A stretch of DNA of 64,000 bases, taken from assembly GCF_000359125.1 (NCBI RefSeq), contig NZ_CAAF010000014.1:40830-104829 (forward strand), written 5' to 3'. Source of the DNA: Mesorhizobium sp. STM 4661. Lineage in GTDB: Bacteria; Pseudomonadota; Alphaproteobacteria; Rhizobiales; Rhizobiaceae. The notes below the pieces were generated by a model, which made no database searches, was not told where the DNA came from, and was given only the letters and a program-made list of their open reading frames with translations. Positions within the stretch are counted from its first letter, which is position 1. The number at the start of each line of letters is the position of its first letter. Below are positions 27,723 through 36,667 of this stretch, in pieces. Both the position numbers and the translations under genes were made by a program.

Positions 27723-28328
27723 ATGGAAAAATTCACCAAGCTCACCGGCGTCGCGGCACCCATGCCGATCGTCAATGTCGATACCGACATGATCATCCCC
27801 AAGGATTATCTCAAGACGATCAAGCGCACCGGGCTCGGCACCGGCCTGTTCGCCGAAATGCGCTACAAGGACGACGGCTCGGAAAATCCGGACTTCGTGC
27901 TCAACAAGCCGGCCTACCGCAAGGCGCAGATCCTGGTCGCCGGCGACAATTTCGGCTGCGGCTCGAGCCGCGAGCACGCGCCGTGGGCGCTGCTCGACTT
28001 CGGCATCCGCTGCGTCATCTCGACCTCGTTCGCCGACATTTTCTACAACAACTGCTTCAAGAACGGCATTTTGCCGATCACTGTCAGCCCCGAGGATCTG
28101 GAAAAGCTGATGGACGACGCTTCGCGCGGCTCCAACGCGACGCTGTCGATCGATCTCGAAGCCAAGGAAATCCGCGGTCCCGATGGCGGCGTGGTCAAAT
28201 TCGACCTTGACGACTTCAAGCGGCACTGCCTGCTCAACGGCCTCGACGACATCGGCCTGACCATGGAGAAGGCCGGCGCCATCGCCTCGTTCGAGAAGAA
28301 GAACGCCGCTGAGCGCCCCTGGGCCTGA
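27723..28328 (+). CDS. leuD: 3-isopropylmalate dehydratase small subunit
   Basis: A 201-residue LeuD, which with LeuC isomerises 2-isopropylmalate to 3-isopropylmalate in leucine synthesis. Diagnostic stretches are [16 protein letters not shown], the swivelling-domain motif [17 protein letters not shown] and [17 protein letters not shown]. The ATG at 27723 gives the standard family N-terminus. leuB lies 3.3 kb downstream on the same strand; leuC is not in the window. Confidence 0.97.
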   Translation: MEKFTKLTGVAAPMPIVNVDTDMIIPKDYLKTIKRTGLGTGLFAEMRYKDDGSENPDFVLNKPAYRKAQILVAGDNFGCGSSREHAPWALLDFGIRCVISTSFADIFYNNCFKNGILPITVSPEDLEKLMDDASRGSNATLSIDLEAKEIRGPDGGVVKFDLDDFKRHCLLNGLDDIGLTMEKAGAIASFEKKNAAERPWA

Positions 28329-28385
28329 GCGATCTGGACGGATAGCCCGGCCGTTGCAGGCCGGGTTCGTGGCGGAGGGACAGTC

Positions 28386-29315
28386 ATGACACGTTCGCTT
28401 CTTGCCGGCGCCTGCGCGCTGGCGTGGATGCTGATGCCGGTGGCTGGCGCGCATGCACAGACCGACATGGTGCTCGTGCCGGCTGACGATCCGTCCGGCG
28501 GGGCCGCCGATCAGGGCGCGTCGAGCAATGCGGCCCTAGCCGACGATGACAGCCGGGGGCCGATCCCGTTCGAGGGTGGGCAGCTGACCATCACCCAGCA
28601 GGAGCAGTATGGCGAGAAGGTGCTGGCCTATGACGGCAAGCAGCTGGCGAGCAATTACGACGTGTTCTTCGACAGAATAGTCAAGATCGGCGGCGTCGAT
28701 GTAGCGCTGGTCGATGTCGGCGACGGCGGCAACCAGTGCGGGCCGGCCAAGGTGATCGTGTGGAAGCCGGAAGGCGGCACGATCCAGACCACGACGGTCG
28801 AGCAGGACGAATGCGGCGCGCCGCCCGCGGCGGTGTCCGACAACGCCATCTATTTCGTGCCTTATCTCCTGCCGGGGGATTCGAAGCCAGCGCTGCAATG
28901 GTCGCCGACGGACGGGCTGACGATATCAGGCAATCTGACCTACATGCCGGAACCCGGCACGGACTGGAAGGACATCGACCCGGCGAAATACGACAACATC
29001 ATCGACGCCTTCCACAATGAGGCCGTCTACAGGGAGGCCGAGAAACTGCTCGGCAAGGAGATGCCTGACATGGCGACCAGCCTGCTGGTCGGCGGCGGCA
29101 CGGAGAAGACGGCGTCGGGCGCCTTCTACGCCAGCGGCTGCGTGCCGCATGATTGCGGCGGCAATGACGGTTTCATGGCGGTCGATCCGGCCAAGCACAC
29201 GCTCTATTTCGCCCGCCGCGGCGACAAACCCGAGGCGGATACGTGGCCGGCGGTGAAGACATGGCCGGCCGACGTGAAGGCGGCGTTGGACAAGGCGCTG
29301 GGGTCGGCGAACTAG
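28386..29315 (+). CDS. Secreted protein with C-terminal Ivy-like domain
   Basis: A 309-residue exported protein: signal peptide about 1-25 with cleavage after AHA, an acidic linker (26-60), a beta-rich domain (about 65-195) of no recognised family, and a C-terminal domain (about 205-305) with SGCVPHDCGGNDGFMAVDP. The C-x-P-H-D-C loop is the hallmark of the Ivy family of periplasmic C-type lysozyme inhibitors, in which the His of that loop plugs the lysozyme active site. Ivy proteins are about 130 residues, so this one would be a longer two-part version. The inhibitor role is inference from the motif; export is well supported. Confidence 0.65.
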   Translation: MTRSLLAGACALAWMLMPVAGAHAQTDMVLVPADDPSGGAADQGASSNAALADDDSRGPIPFEGGQLTITQQEQYGEKVLAYDGKQLASNYDVFFDRIVKIGGVDVALVDVGDGGNQCGPAKVIVWKPEGGTIQTTTVEQDECGAPPAAVSDNAIYFVPYLLPGDSKPALQWSPTDGLTISGNLTYMPEPGTDWKDIDPAKYDNIIDAFHNEAVYREAEKLLGKEMPDMATSLLVGGGTEKTASGAFYASGCVPHDCGGNDGFMAVDPAKHTLYFARRGDKPEADTWPAVKTWPADVKAALDKALGSAN

Positions 29316-29367
29316 AATCTGGACTGCCTACGCTCGATCGCTCCCTCTGGGCGACGCCCGTCCGGCC

Positions 29368-30024
29368 CTACTGCTTCCCCTGGATGGTCAGCGAGAAGGC
29401 TGGCGGCGTGGATTTAGGCGGTGGCGGATTTGCCGCCCATGCGAAGACGCCGAAGCCGAGGATCGCCAAAATCGTCCCAAAAACCAGCCCACATTGAAGC
29501 GATGCGAAGCGATTTCGGACGACGTTGAAACCGGCGTCCGCGTTGAATACAGGAAAGTCAGCGGTGGCCTTGTCGACCAAGTCCATATCGGTGGCGTCAG
29601 TGCCGCCCAGCTTCAATCGCCCGTGTGCCTCGTCAACGGCTTTCACATAACCCTCGAACGAGTTTACGCCCGCCGGAAATTCGGCTTGATAGCGTGTAAT
29701 CAGACGATCCCGCACCCTGGTGAATTCAGGCTCCGTGGCCACAGCGAACTCGCGAACCGTCCTGGTCTCGACAACAAGCACTCGGAATGCCGGACCCAGT
29801 ATGGCAGCAAGACCGATGAACCCCACAACAAGACCGCCAAGGGCAAACAGCAGCCTCTGCTGGTCTGCCGTTGGATCAAGCGCTCCAAGCGATGTCAGGG
29901 AACTTCCCGCAAAGACGGCCGCCGCGGTCGCCACCACCCCGCCTACGAGCCATTTGGCGGTATCCCTCAGCGACTGTGTCGCGGCCGCCATCGCTGCCAC
30001 GACTGGCGAGGCCGGTTCGCTCAT
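29368..30024 (-). CDS. Membrane protein of unknown function, second of a pair
   Basis: A 218-residue protein with two N-terminal hydrophobic helices (about 25-48 and 58-82), a charged soluble stretch (about 88-180) and a third helix (about 183-202) before a proline-rich tail. The ATG at 30024 overlaps the stop of the upstream gene as ATGA, so translation is coupled. No family was recognised. The layout (soluble 134-residue protein followed by a membrane protein) hints at a two-component envelope unit. Confidence 0.7.
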   Translation of the reverse strand: MSEPASPVVAAMAAATQSLRDTAKWLVGGVVATAAAVFAGSSLTSLGALDPTADQQRLLFALGGLVVGFIGLAAILGPAFRVLVVETRTVREFAVATEPEFTRVRDRLITRYQAEFPAGVNSFEGYVKAVDEAHGRLKLGGTDATDMDLVDKATADFPVFNADAGFNVVRNRFASLQCGLVFGTILAILGFGVFAWAANPPPPKSTPPAFSLTIQGKQ

Positions 30025-30425
30025 TTTTCCAGCGGCCCCGGTTCTCCGAAGTCGATCGCGAGCGGAAGATCGCTCGTAGCCTGCTCGATTTGCTGCCCCC
30101 ACCGGCTAATCTCGTGAAGGTCAACCTCCTGGGCTCTGAACAGGATGATGCTCGGATCGGGCCTGCCTGGATCGGCCTTCATGCTGCCGATATCATTGAG
30201 GAGTTGCTCGACATCGAGTTTGCCGTCTGCCTTTTTGAGCACGGTGACATAGGTGCCTACTATGTCACTAGGATTTGCAGGCACGCTGCGAGGTTTTATC
30301 GGTATGCCGGCAACGTCTCCTCCAGCAGGCTGATAGCCGGGAACCTGAATTTCGAGCATCTCGCCATTGCATGAAACCCGGATGATGCCATCCTTGTCCG
30401 GAATGCCGATCACGCGCGTCACCAT
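30021..30425 (-). CDS. Hypothetical protein, first of a coupled pair
   Basis: A 134-residue soluble protein opening MVTRVIGIPDKDGIIRVSC, with a beta-rich N-terminal half and a helical C-terminal half. A good TTTGGAG ribosome binding site lies before the ATG at 30425. It overlaps the downstream membrane gene by 4 bp. No domain was recognised. The divergent gap to the RidA gene should contain promoters for both directions. Confidence 0.65.
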   Translation of the reverse strand: MVTRVIGIPDKDGIIRVSCNGEMLEIQVPGYQPAGGDVAGIPIKPRSVPANPSDIVGTYVTVLKKADGKLDVEQLLNDIGSMKADPGRPDPSIILFRAQEVDLHEISRWGQQIEQATSDLPLAIDFGEPGPLEK

Positions 30426-30590
30426 GGCGATCTCCAAATAGTGAGATGGCAAGAGTGCCACAACTCATGCGCGATTGACAGCGGGTGCTGGAAGCCGAGG
30501 ATGCACGTCCAGGACAACAGTCAGCTCGGCTTGGCCCATGGCCGAGTGGGCGCTTTTCCTGCAGGATGGCGGCACGATTTGCGAGGCACC

Positions 30591-30974
30591 ATGCGCAAAC
30601 TCATTTCCACCGGTTCGCCCTTCGAGAAGACCGCCGGTTATTCGCGTGCCGTGGTGCGGGGCGACTGGTGTTTCGTTTCCGGAACGACCGGCTACGACTA
30701 TACGACTATGGCGATGCCCGAGACGGTGGAGGCGCAGACGCGCAATTGCCTGGCGACGACCGCCAAGGCGCTAAGAGACGGCGGCTTCGAGATGGCCGAT
30801 GTGGTGCGGGCGCATTACTACATCACCGACCAGGCCTTCGTGGATATCGTCTTTCCGATCCTCGGCGAGGCGTTTGGCGAGATCAGGCCGGCGGCGACGA
30901 TGATCGTCTGCCAGCTCAACAGACCGGAAATGAAGATCGAGATCGAAGTCACGGCGCTGCGGCGGACGGCCTGA
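30591..30974 (+). CDS. RidA family protein (YjgF/YER057c)
   Basis: A 127-residue protein of the RidA superfamily, which hydrolyses reactive enamine/imine intermediates from PLP enzymes. Seen here: an N-terminal ISTGSPFEKTAGYSRAV, FVSGTTGYDY, the helix VEAQTRNCLATTAKAL, and the C-terminal RPAATMIVCQLNRPEMKIEIEVTA that normally carries the active-site Arg and Glu. The ATG at 30591 is the one fitting the family; an upstream frame crosses the promoter. It shares one base with the VOC gene (TGATG), so the two are translationally coupled. Confidence 0.9.
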   Translation: MRKLISTGSPFEKTAGYSRAVVRGDWCFVSGTTGYDYTTMAMPETVEAQTRNCLATTAKALRDGGFEMADVVRAHYYITDQAFVDIVFPILGEAFGEIRPAATMIVCQLNRPEMKIEIEVTALRRTA

Positions 30975-31324
30975 TGAAAGTCCGGCGCATCGTCGCAAAC
31001 ATAGACACGCAGGACATCGCGGCGGCCAAGCGGTTCTACCAGGACGTGCTCGGCCTCGATCTCAAGATGGATCTTGGCTGGATCGCCACCTATGGCTCGC
31101 AAGAGACAATGACCGTGCAGATCAGCTTCATGGCCCAGGGCGGCTCCGGCACGCCGGTGCCGGATCTGTCGATCGAGGTCGACGATGTCGATGCGGCGCT
31201 CGGCGCGATGAAGACCGCCGGCTTCGCCATCGAATACGGGCCGGCCGACGAGCCTTGGGGCGTGCGCCGCTTCTATGTGCGCGATCCGCTCGGCAGGCTG
31301 GTCAACATTCTCTCGCATCGGTGA
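30974..31324 (+). CDS. VOC (glyoxalase/bleomycin-resistance) family protein
   Basis: A 116-residue vicinal-oxygen-chelate protein: VANIDTQDIAAAKRFYQDVLGLDL at the start, PDLSIEVDDVDAAL in the middle and GVRRFYVRDPLGRLVNILSH at the end, the beta-alpha-beta-beta-beta plan of the fold. Such small proteins bind metals for dioxygenase, isomerase or resistance functions; which applies here is unknown. Its start overlaps the RidA stop by one base. Confidence 0.88.
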   Translation: MKVRRIVANIDTQDIAAAKRFYQDVLGLDLKMDLGWIATYGSQETMTVQISFMAQGGSGTPVPDLSIEVDDVDAALGAMKTAGFAIEYGPADEPWGVRRFYVRDPLGRLVNILSHR

Positions 31325-31379
31325 TGCCTTTGAAGCGCTGAGGTGGGTTGCTGATCTTGGGAGACGCAGGCGGGACAGT

Positions 31380-31536
31380 ACCCCCCCTCTGTCCTACCGG
31401 ACAGCCCTGCCCGCAAGGGGGGAGATCGGCCGTCATCCTCACTTTCGCTAATCTCCAACGCTGAAAGCGACGCGGGGCGGTGAGGTTGTCAATCTCCCCC
31501 CTTGCGGGGGAGATGCCCGGCAGGGCAGAGGGGGGT
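31380..31536. repeat. Dispersed palindromic element (RIME-like), copy 4
   Basis: Outer arms ACCCCCCCTCTG/CAGAGGGGGGT, inner stems around CCCGCAAGGGGGGAGAT and CTCCCCCCTTGCGGGGGAGAT. It occupies half of the 330-bp gap between the VOC gene and leuB; the rest must contain the leuB promoter. Confidence 0.85.
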
Positions 31537-31654
31537 GTGAAGGGTCGCCAGCAGAGCGTGGCTGATCCTTCATCGCTGCGTTCCTTCTTGCGCGCCGGGC
31601 GCTTGGCGTTTAGCAAGGCCGCGGTTTCTCCAAACAATATTGGGACGGTTCTCC

Positions 31655-32758
31655 ATGGCTTCGAAAAATCTTCTCCTGCTTGCCGGCGACGGCATCGGCC
31701 CCGAGGCCATGGCCGAAGTGAAGAAGCTGATATCAGCCATGAACGACAAGCTCGGCAGCGGTTTTGCCACCGACGAGGGCCTGGTTGGCGGCTGCGCCTA
31801 CGACGCGCATGGCGCGGCGATTTCCGGTGCCGACATGGAAAAGGCGATGGCGGCCGACGCGGTGCTGTTCGGCGCCGTCGGCGGGCCGAAATGGGACAAG
31901 GTGCCTTACGAGGTGCGCCCGGAAGCCGGGCTGCTGCGGCTGCGCAAGGACATGGAGCTGTTCGCCAATCTCAGGCCGGCGATCTGCTATCCGGCGCTGG
32001 CGGCGTCCTCCTCGCTCAAGCAGGAAGTGGTCGAGGGCCTCGACATATTGATCGTGCGCGAGCTCACCGGCGGCGTCTATTTCGGCGAGCCGAAGCAGAT
32101 CATCGACCTCGGCAACGGCCAGAAGCGCGGCATCGACACCCAGGTCTACGACACGTTCGAGATCGAGCGCATTTCGGGCGTCGCCTTCGAGCTGGCGCGG
32201 ACACGCAAGAACCACGTCACCTCGATGGAAAAGCGCAACGTCATGAAGTCGGGCGTGCTGTGGAACGAGGTTGTCACTCAAACCCACAAGGCGAAATACG
32301 CTGACGTCAAGCTCGACCACATGCTGGCCGATGCCGGCGGCATGCAGCTGGTGCGCTGGCCAAAGCAGTTCGACGTCATCGTCACCGACAATCTGTTCGG
32401 CGACATGCTGTCCGACATCGCCGCCATGCTGACCGGCTCGATCGGCATGCTGCCTTCGGCCTCGCTCGGCGCGCCAGACGTGAAGACCAAGAAGCGCAAG
32501 GCGCTTTACGAGCCGGTGCACGGCTCGGCGCCCGATATCGCCGGCAAGGGCATCGCCAACCCGATCGCCATGATCGCCTCCTTCGCCATGTGCCTGCGCT
32601 ATTCCTTCGGCATGGTGGCTGAAGCTGACAAGCTCGAAGGGGCGATCGCCACCGTGCTGGACGACGGCCTGCGCACCAAGGACATCTTGTCGGAGGGCAT
32701 GACCGAGGTCGGCACCGTCCAGATGGGCGACGCGATCATCGCCAAGTTCCTGGGCTGA
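31655..32758 (+). CDS. leuB: 3-isopropylmalate dehydrogenase
   Basis: A 367-residue LeuB that oxidatively decarboxylates 3-isopropylmalate with NAD in the third step of leucine synthesis. Motifs: [14 protein letters not shown] at the start, [12 protein letters not shown], the metal-binding [15 protein letters not shown] and the NAD-binding [18 protein letters not shown]. The ATG at 31655 fits the family; an in-frame ATG five codons earlier is possible. The GNAT gene starts 4 bp after the stop and is probably co-transcribed. Confidence 0.97.
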   Translation: MASKNLLLLAGDGIGPEAMAEVKKLISAMNDKLGSGFATDEGLVGGCAYDAHGAAISGADMEKAMAADAVLFGAVGGPKWDKVPYEVRPEAGLLRLRKDMELFANLRPAICYPALAASSSLKQEVVEGLDILIVRELTGGVYFGEPKQIIDLGNGQKRGIDTQVYDTFEIERISGVAFELARTRKNHVTSMEKRNVMKSGVLWNEVVTQTHKAKYADVKLDHMLADAGGMQLVRWPKQFDVIVTDNLFGDMLSDIAAMLTGSIGMLPSASLGAPDVKTKKRKALYEPVHGSAPDIAGKGIANPIAMIASFAMCLRYSFGMVAEADKLEGAIATVLDDGLRTKDILSEGMTEVGTVQMGDAIIAKFLG

Positions 32759-32762
32759 ACCC

Positions 32763-33251
32763 ATGGCGGTCGACGTCCGCTGGGCGACGACCGGTGATGC
32801 GGCGGCACTCGCCGCTATCCTTTGCGAGATGGCGATACACTACCAGCAGTCGCCTCTCGACGCCGACCGGGCGCTGTCAGCGGCGGAGAAATGGCTCGGC
32901 GACGAGAGCCCGGCCTATCCGCATTTCGCGCTCGCCTTTGTTGAGGGAGAGATTTCAGGACTGGCATCGGTGGCGATCGCACATCCCGGCATCGATCTCG
33001 AGCGGCTGCTGTTCCTCAAGGAACTGTTCGTGCGCGACGGCGCCCGCAACGCCGGCGTCGGCCGGGCGCTGCTCAGCTTTCTCGCCGGCCATTGCCTCAG
33101 CCAAGGCATCGGCCGCATCGACCTGACCACCGAGGACTGGAACGAAGGCGCGCTGCGCTTCTACGCCAGGCTCGGCGCGGAGCGTCACGACCAGAAGGTG
33201 TTTCTCAGGCTGTCTGGCGAAGCGCTGCAAGCGATCGCGGCTAAATCCTGA
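32763..33251 (+). CDS. GNAT family N-acetyltransferase
   Basis: A 162-residue acetyltransferase: VDVRWATTGDAAALAAILCEM opening, LFLKELFVRDGARNAGVGRALLSFL with the acetyl-CoA pyrophosphate loop, then GIGRIDLTTEDWNEGALRFYARLGA. Substrate unknown. It starts 4 bp after leuB, suggesting one transcript, and its last 11 bp overlap the convergent cold-shock/DUF805 gene. Confidence 0.88.
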   Translation: MAVDVRWATTGDAAALAAILCEMAIHYQQSPLDADRALSAAEKWLGDESPAYPHFALAFVEGEISGLASVAIAHPGIDLERLLFLKELFVRDGARNAGVGRALLSFLAGHCLSQGIGRIDLTTEDWNEGALRFYARLGAERHDQKVFLRLSGEALQAIAAKS

Positions 33252-33951
33252 CGCCGACCGGTACCGGACCCCACTGGTTTTCACGTGCTTGGGTCGGGAT
33301 GAGCGCGAAGACCAGCGTGGCCAAGCCGCCGACCGACGGGATGAAAAACAGCAAGGCGAGCCAGCCGGTGATACCGATGTCGTGCAAACGGCGCACCATA
33401 AGCCCCAGCCACGGCAGGAACGTTGCCAGGAAGAAGAGGCCGGTGAGGCCGACCGTCATCGCCGGCAAATCCTGGCCGGCGTCAAGATTGCCCATTGCCG
33501 TGTCGGCGAAAAGGCCGATGGCGATCGTCACGATCAGCGCGATCGTCCAGAACAGACTATAGCCCCAGAATTCCTTGCGACGGGCGCGGCCGGCGAAGTT
33601 GAAGTAATTCTCAGTCAGACCCCGCCAGAAATAGTCCCACAATCCGGTGGCCGCGGCGGGCTCGTTCTCGGCGGACCGGCCGAAATGTTGCGGCTTGGGT
33701 GCCTCGGGCGCATTGCCGGTTTGAGAGGGCGCGGCGGCTGCAGCAGGAGCATCGGCCGCAGCCGTCTGGGCGCGGACCGAAAAGACGTCGCGCGCCTGCC
33801 CGCCACCCGGCTGGAACTCGACGAGTGCGCCCTTGGCCATCGACGCCTCGCGGCGCAGATTCTCGCGCGCGAAGCTGTAGCGGTTGCCGTCCGCTCCGGT
33901 GATGAAACCGAAGCCCTGGTCTTCGTCATAGTGAAGAACTTCGCCGCGCAT
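33241..33951 (-). CDS. Cold-shock-like OB domain fused to DUF805 membrane domain
   Basis: A 236-residue fusion. Residues 1-62 resemble a cold-shock/OB domain (GEVLHYDEDQGFGFITGADGNRYSF) with the aromatic RNP-like motif GFGFI; 63-105 is an Ala/Pro linker; 106-236 is a DUF805 domain with three to four membrane helices (FNFAGRARRKEFWGYSLFW is the usual DUF805 start). The arrangement would place a nucleic-acid-binding module on the cytoplasmic face of the inner membrane. Function unknown; the 3' end overlaps the GNAT gene by 11 bp. Confidence 0.82.
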   Translation of the reverse strand: MRGEVLHYDEDQGFGFITGADGNRYSFARENLRREASMAKGALVEFQPGGGQARDVFSVRAQTAAADAPAAAAAPSQTGNAPEAPKPQHFGRSAENEPAAATGLWDYFWRGLTENYFNFAGRARRKEFWGYSLFWTIALIVTIAIGLFADTAMGNLDAGQDLPAMTVGLTGLFFLATFLPWLGLMVRRLHDIGITGWLALLFFIPSVGGLATLVFALIPTQARENQWGPVPVGVRI

Positions 33952-34099
33952 GCTTGCCCACCCCCATTCGCGTCTCGCCCAGACTGTTCAAAGTTCCGGC
34001 GGATCGCAAGGGGTGTGCGTGAAATGCTGTGCATCGACTACAGCTGCGTTACGACGATGCGGCGGTACAGAACTTTGCGAGAGGCGTCGGCGGGACAGC

Positions 34100-34252
34100 G
34101 CCCCCCTCTGTCCTTCCGGACATCTCCCCCACGAGGGGGGAGATCGGCAGCCTCGCCGTCCTGCCCTCTTCAACGTTGGAAATTGGCGAAAGCCGAGGTG
34201 ACATCCAATCTCCCCCCTTGTGGGGGAGATGTCCGGAAGGACAGAGGGGGGC
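34100..34252. repeat. Dispersed palindromic element (RIME-like), copy 5
   Basis: Outer arms GCCCCCCTCTG/CAGAGGGGGGC with CCTTCCGGACATCTCC inner arm and a TTGGCGAAAGCC centre. It lies in the 422-bp gap between the DUF805 fusion start and the helicase stop; nothing else was recognised in that gap. Confidence 0.85.
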
Positions 34253-34373
34253 GCTGTCCCGCCGACGCTGCGGTCTTCTTCCTGTTATCGTATAGATCCC
34301 AGGATCTCTGCTACAGAAAGGAACTGTCGACGTTCGCTTCGGATCGGCCTGGCGGAATCACCGTGTCGAGGAC

Positions 34374-36227
34374 CTAACCCGGCTGCTTCTTCGATTTCTT
34401 GTGTTTCGGCGATCCGCTGGTCTCGAACTTCGGCTTGCCCGGCTTCTTCGCCCAGGGTTTTGCCTCGAAGGCGCCGGCCTCGCGCTGCCCGGCCGGCGCG
34501 CGCTTTTCGAATTTCGGCTTCGGTGCGTACTGCTCGAACGCTCCCTTGCCACGATGTGGCTTCTTGTCGGGCCTTGGCGGCTGATAGCCGGCCCGCGACA
34601 GGTCGGGCGTGCCTTCCAGCCGTTTCACCGCGATGTTGTTCTGCAACTTGCGATCCGGCCCGATCGCGGCGAGGAAGCGGTCGGCCCAATCGGCTGATAT
34701 CTGCACGAAGGTCTCTTCCGGCTGCATCTTGATGGCGCCGATCTCGCGCTTGGTGATGTTGCCGGTGCGGCACAGCATCGGGATCAGCCAGCGCGGCTCG
34801 GCATTCTGCCGGCGTCCGACCGACAGCGAGAACCAGACGCTGGCGCCGAAATCGTCGCGGCGGCTGGGCGCCTCATCGCGGCGCGCAAACTTCTCGCCGG
34901 ATGGGGTGAAGGGTGCGATGTCCATGAGATCCTCGGGCGCCGAACGGCTGGCACGGCATTGGCGCACGAAGGCGGCGGCCACCTGTTCGGCGCTATGCCG
35001 GGCGAGAAGCGCTTCGATGAAACCACGCTCGTCATCCTTCACCGGCTCGTCGAAAGTTGGATCGGCGAGAATGCGCTCGTCGTCGCGCCTGAGCACGTCG
35101 TCGGCCGAGGGCGGGCTTGCCCATGTGGCGGTCAGGCCGGCACTTTGCAGCAAGCGTTCGGTGCGCCGGCGGGCGCTGTTGGGCACGATCAGCGCGCTGA
35201 CGCCTTTTCGTCCCGCCCGTCCCGTGCGCCCGCTGCGGTGCAGAAGCGTCTCCGGGTTGGTCGGCAGGTCGGCATGAACAACCAGTTCGAGGTTGGGCAA
35301 GTCGATGCCACGCGCCGCCACGTCGGTGGCGATGCAGACCTTGGCGCGGCCGTCGCGCATCGCCTGCAGCGCATGGCTGCGCTCGTTCTGGCTGAGCTCG
35401 CCGGACAGCGCCACGACGGAAAAATTGCGGTTGTTGAAGCGGGCGGTCAGATGGTTGACGGCGGCGCGGGTGTTGCAGAACACCAGCGCGTTCTTCGCCT
35501 CGTAAAAGCGCAGCACGTTGATGATGGCGTTTTCCCGGTCGGCCGGGGCGACGCTCAACGCCCGATATTCGATATCGAGATGCTGCTTCTCCTCGCCGGC
35601 GGCGGAGATGCGCACGGCATTGCGCTGGTAGCCCTGGGCCAGCGTGGCGATGGAGCGCGGCACGGTGGCCGAAAACATCAAGGTGCGGCGCTCGGCCGGA
35701 GCGGCGTCGAGGATGAATTCCAGATCCTCGCGAAAGCCGAGGTCGAGCATCTCGTCGGCCTCGTCGAGCACCACAGCCCTGAGCGCCGACATGTCGAGCG
35801 AATTGCGGGTGATGTGGTCGCGCAAGCGGCCGGGCGTGCCAACGACAATATGCGCGCCGCGCTCCAGCGCGCGCCGCTCGGTGCGCATGTCCATGCCGCC
35901 GACGCAGGACGCGACAGTGGCGCCGGTCAACTCGTAAAGCCATTCCAGCTCGCGCGTCACTTGCAGGGCGAGTTCCCGTGTCGGCGCCACCGCCAGCGCC
36001 AGCGGGGCGGCGGCCTGGGCAAAGCGCTCCGCTCCGCCGAGAAGGGTCGGCGCCAGGGCAAGGCCGAAGGCGACAGTCTTGCCGGAGCCGGTCTGCGCCG
36101 AAACCAGTGCATCGGCCTCGCCAAGCTCGGGGGCCAGCACCGCCTTCTGCACCGGCGTCAGCGCGACATAGCCGCGTTTTTCCAGCGCCGCTGCCAGCGC
36201 AGGAACAATACGATCGAAATTGGACAT
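34374..36227 (-). CDS. DEAD-box RNA helicase
   Basis: A 617-residue ATP-dependent RNA helicase. Motifs in order: Q motif (ALTPVQKAVLAPEL), I SAQTGSGKT, Ia PTRELALQV, Ib TPGRLRDH, II VVLDEADEML, III SATVPRSI, then domain 2 with VFCNTRAAV, ATDVAARGIDLPNLELVVHADLP and VI HRSGRTGRAGRKG. Around residues 500-560 a DbpA-type RNA-binding region (REIGAIKMQPEETFVQI) follows, and the tail is Lys/Pro-rich and disordered. This set points to the DbpA/CsdA-like group involved in ribosome assembly or cold adaptation; the exact subgroup is uncertain. The ATG at 36227 was chosen because the Q-motif region follows at normal distance. Confidence 0.94.
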   Translation of the reverse strand: MSNFDRIVPALAAALEKRGYVALTPVQKAVLAPELGEADALVSAQTGSGKTVAFGLALAPTLLGGAERFAQAAAPLALAVAPTRELALQVTRELEWLYELTGATVASCVGGMDMRTERRALERGAHIVVGTPGRLRDHITRNSLDMSALRAVVLDEADEMLDLGFREDLEFILDAAPAERRTLMFSATVPRSIATLAQGYQRNAVRISAAGEEKQHLDIEYRALSVAPADRENAIINVLRFYEAKNALVFCNTRAAVNHLTARFNNRNFSVVALSGELSQNERSHALQAMRDGRAKVCIATDVAARGIDLPNLELVVHADLPTNPETLLHRSGRTGRAGRKGVSALIVPNSARRRTERLLQSAGLTATWASPPSADDVLRRDDERILADPTFDEPVKDDERGFIEALLARHSAEQVAAAFVRQCRASRSAPEDLMDIAPFTPSGEKFARRDEAPSRRDDFGASVWFSLSVGRRQNAEPRWLIPMLCRTGNITKREIGAIKMQPEETFVQISADWADRFLAAIGPDRKLQNNIAVKRLEGTPDLSRAGYQPPRPDKKPHRGKGAFEQYAPKPKFEKRAPAGQREAGAFEAKPWAKKPGKPKFETSGSPKHKKSKKQPG

Positions 36228-36667
36228 CTTGCTCTTTCGGAATTCGGATACTTCTGTGCCCGGCAATGGGCCTTTCGTCGGCGGGCGCTGAGACGCTCAA
36301 TGAGCCGGACGGTCCCGCCGTTCGTACTTCGTGCCGCCGTCATTGTACAGGGCAGCGCCTCGCCTCGTTGCAATTGACTCTTTGCGCAAAGCGCGTAAAA
36401 GCCGGCACCGAACGGGAAAGTTTTCGATGCGCGGCCTTTTGATGGCGTTCCTTGCATTCGACTTCCCTGGCCACAATGCAAATCATTGGGCCGGGCGCGC
36501 CGCCGCGTCTTACCGTTCCAGCAAAACTACGGCCAAAACCACCACCAAAACGGTGTGATTCCCTTGGCCTAACCACCCTCTCCCGGGTTCCGGCCCGGGG
36601 GGTTGAAACCCGCACCGGCCAGCGGGTTTTCTCCAAAAACCGAGTGGAGAGGGACAGGAGATTTCTG
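36228..36667. other. Divergent 440-bp region before asd
   Basis: No gene seen. A possible sigma-70-like pair TTGACT (36374-36379) and TAAAAG (36396-36401) with a 16-bp spacer faces asd. Nearer the gene, AAACCCGC (36606-36613) and GCGGGTTT (36622-36629) form a perfect 8-bp hairpin followed by TCTCC, 38 bp before the asd ATG. Confidence 0.35.
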
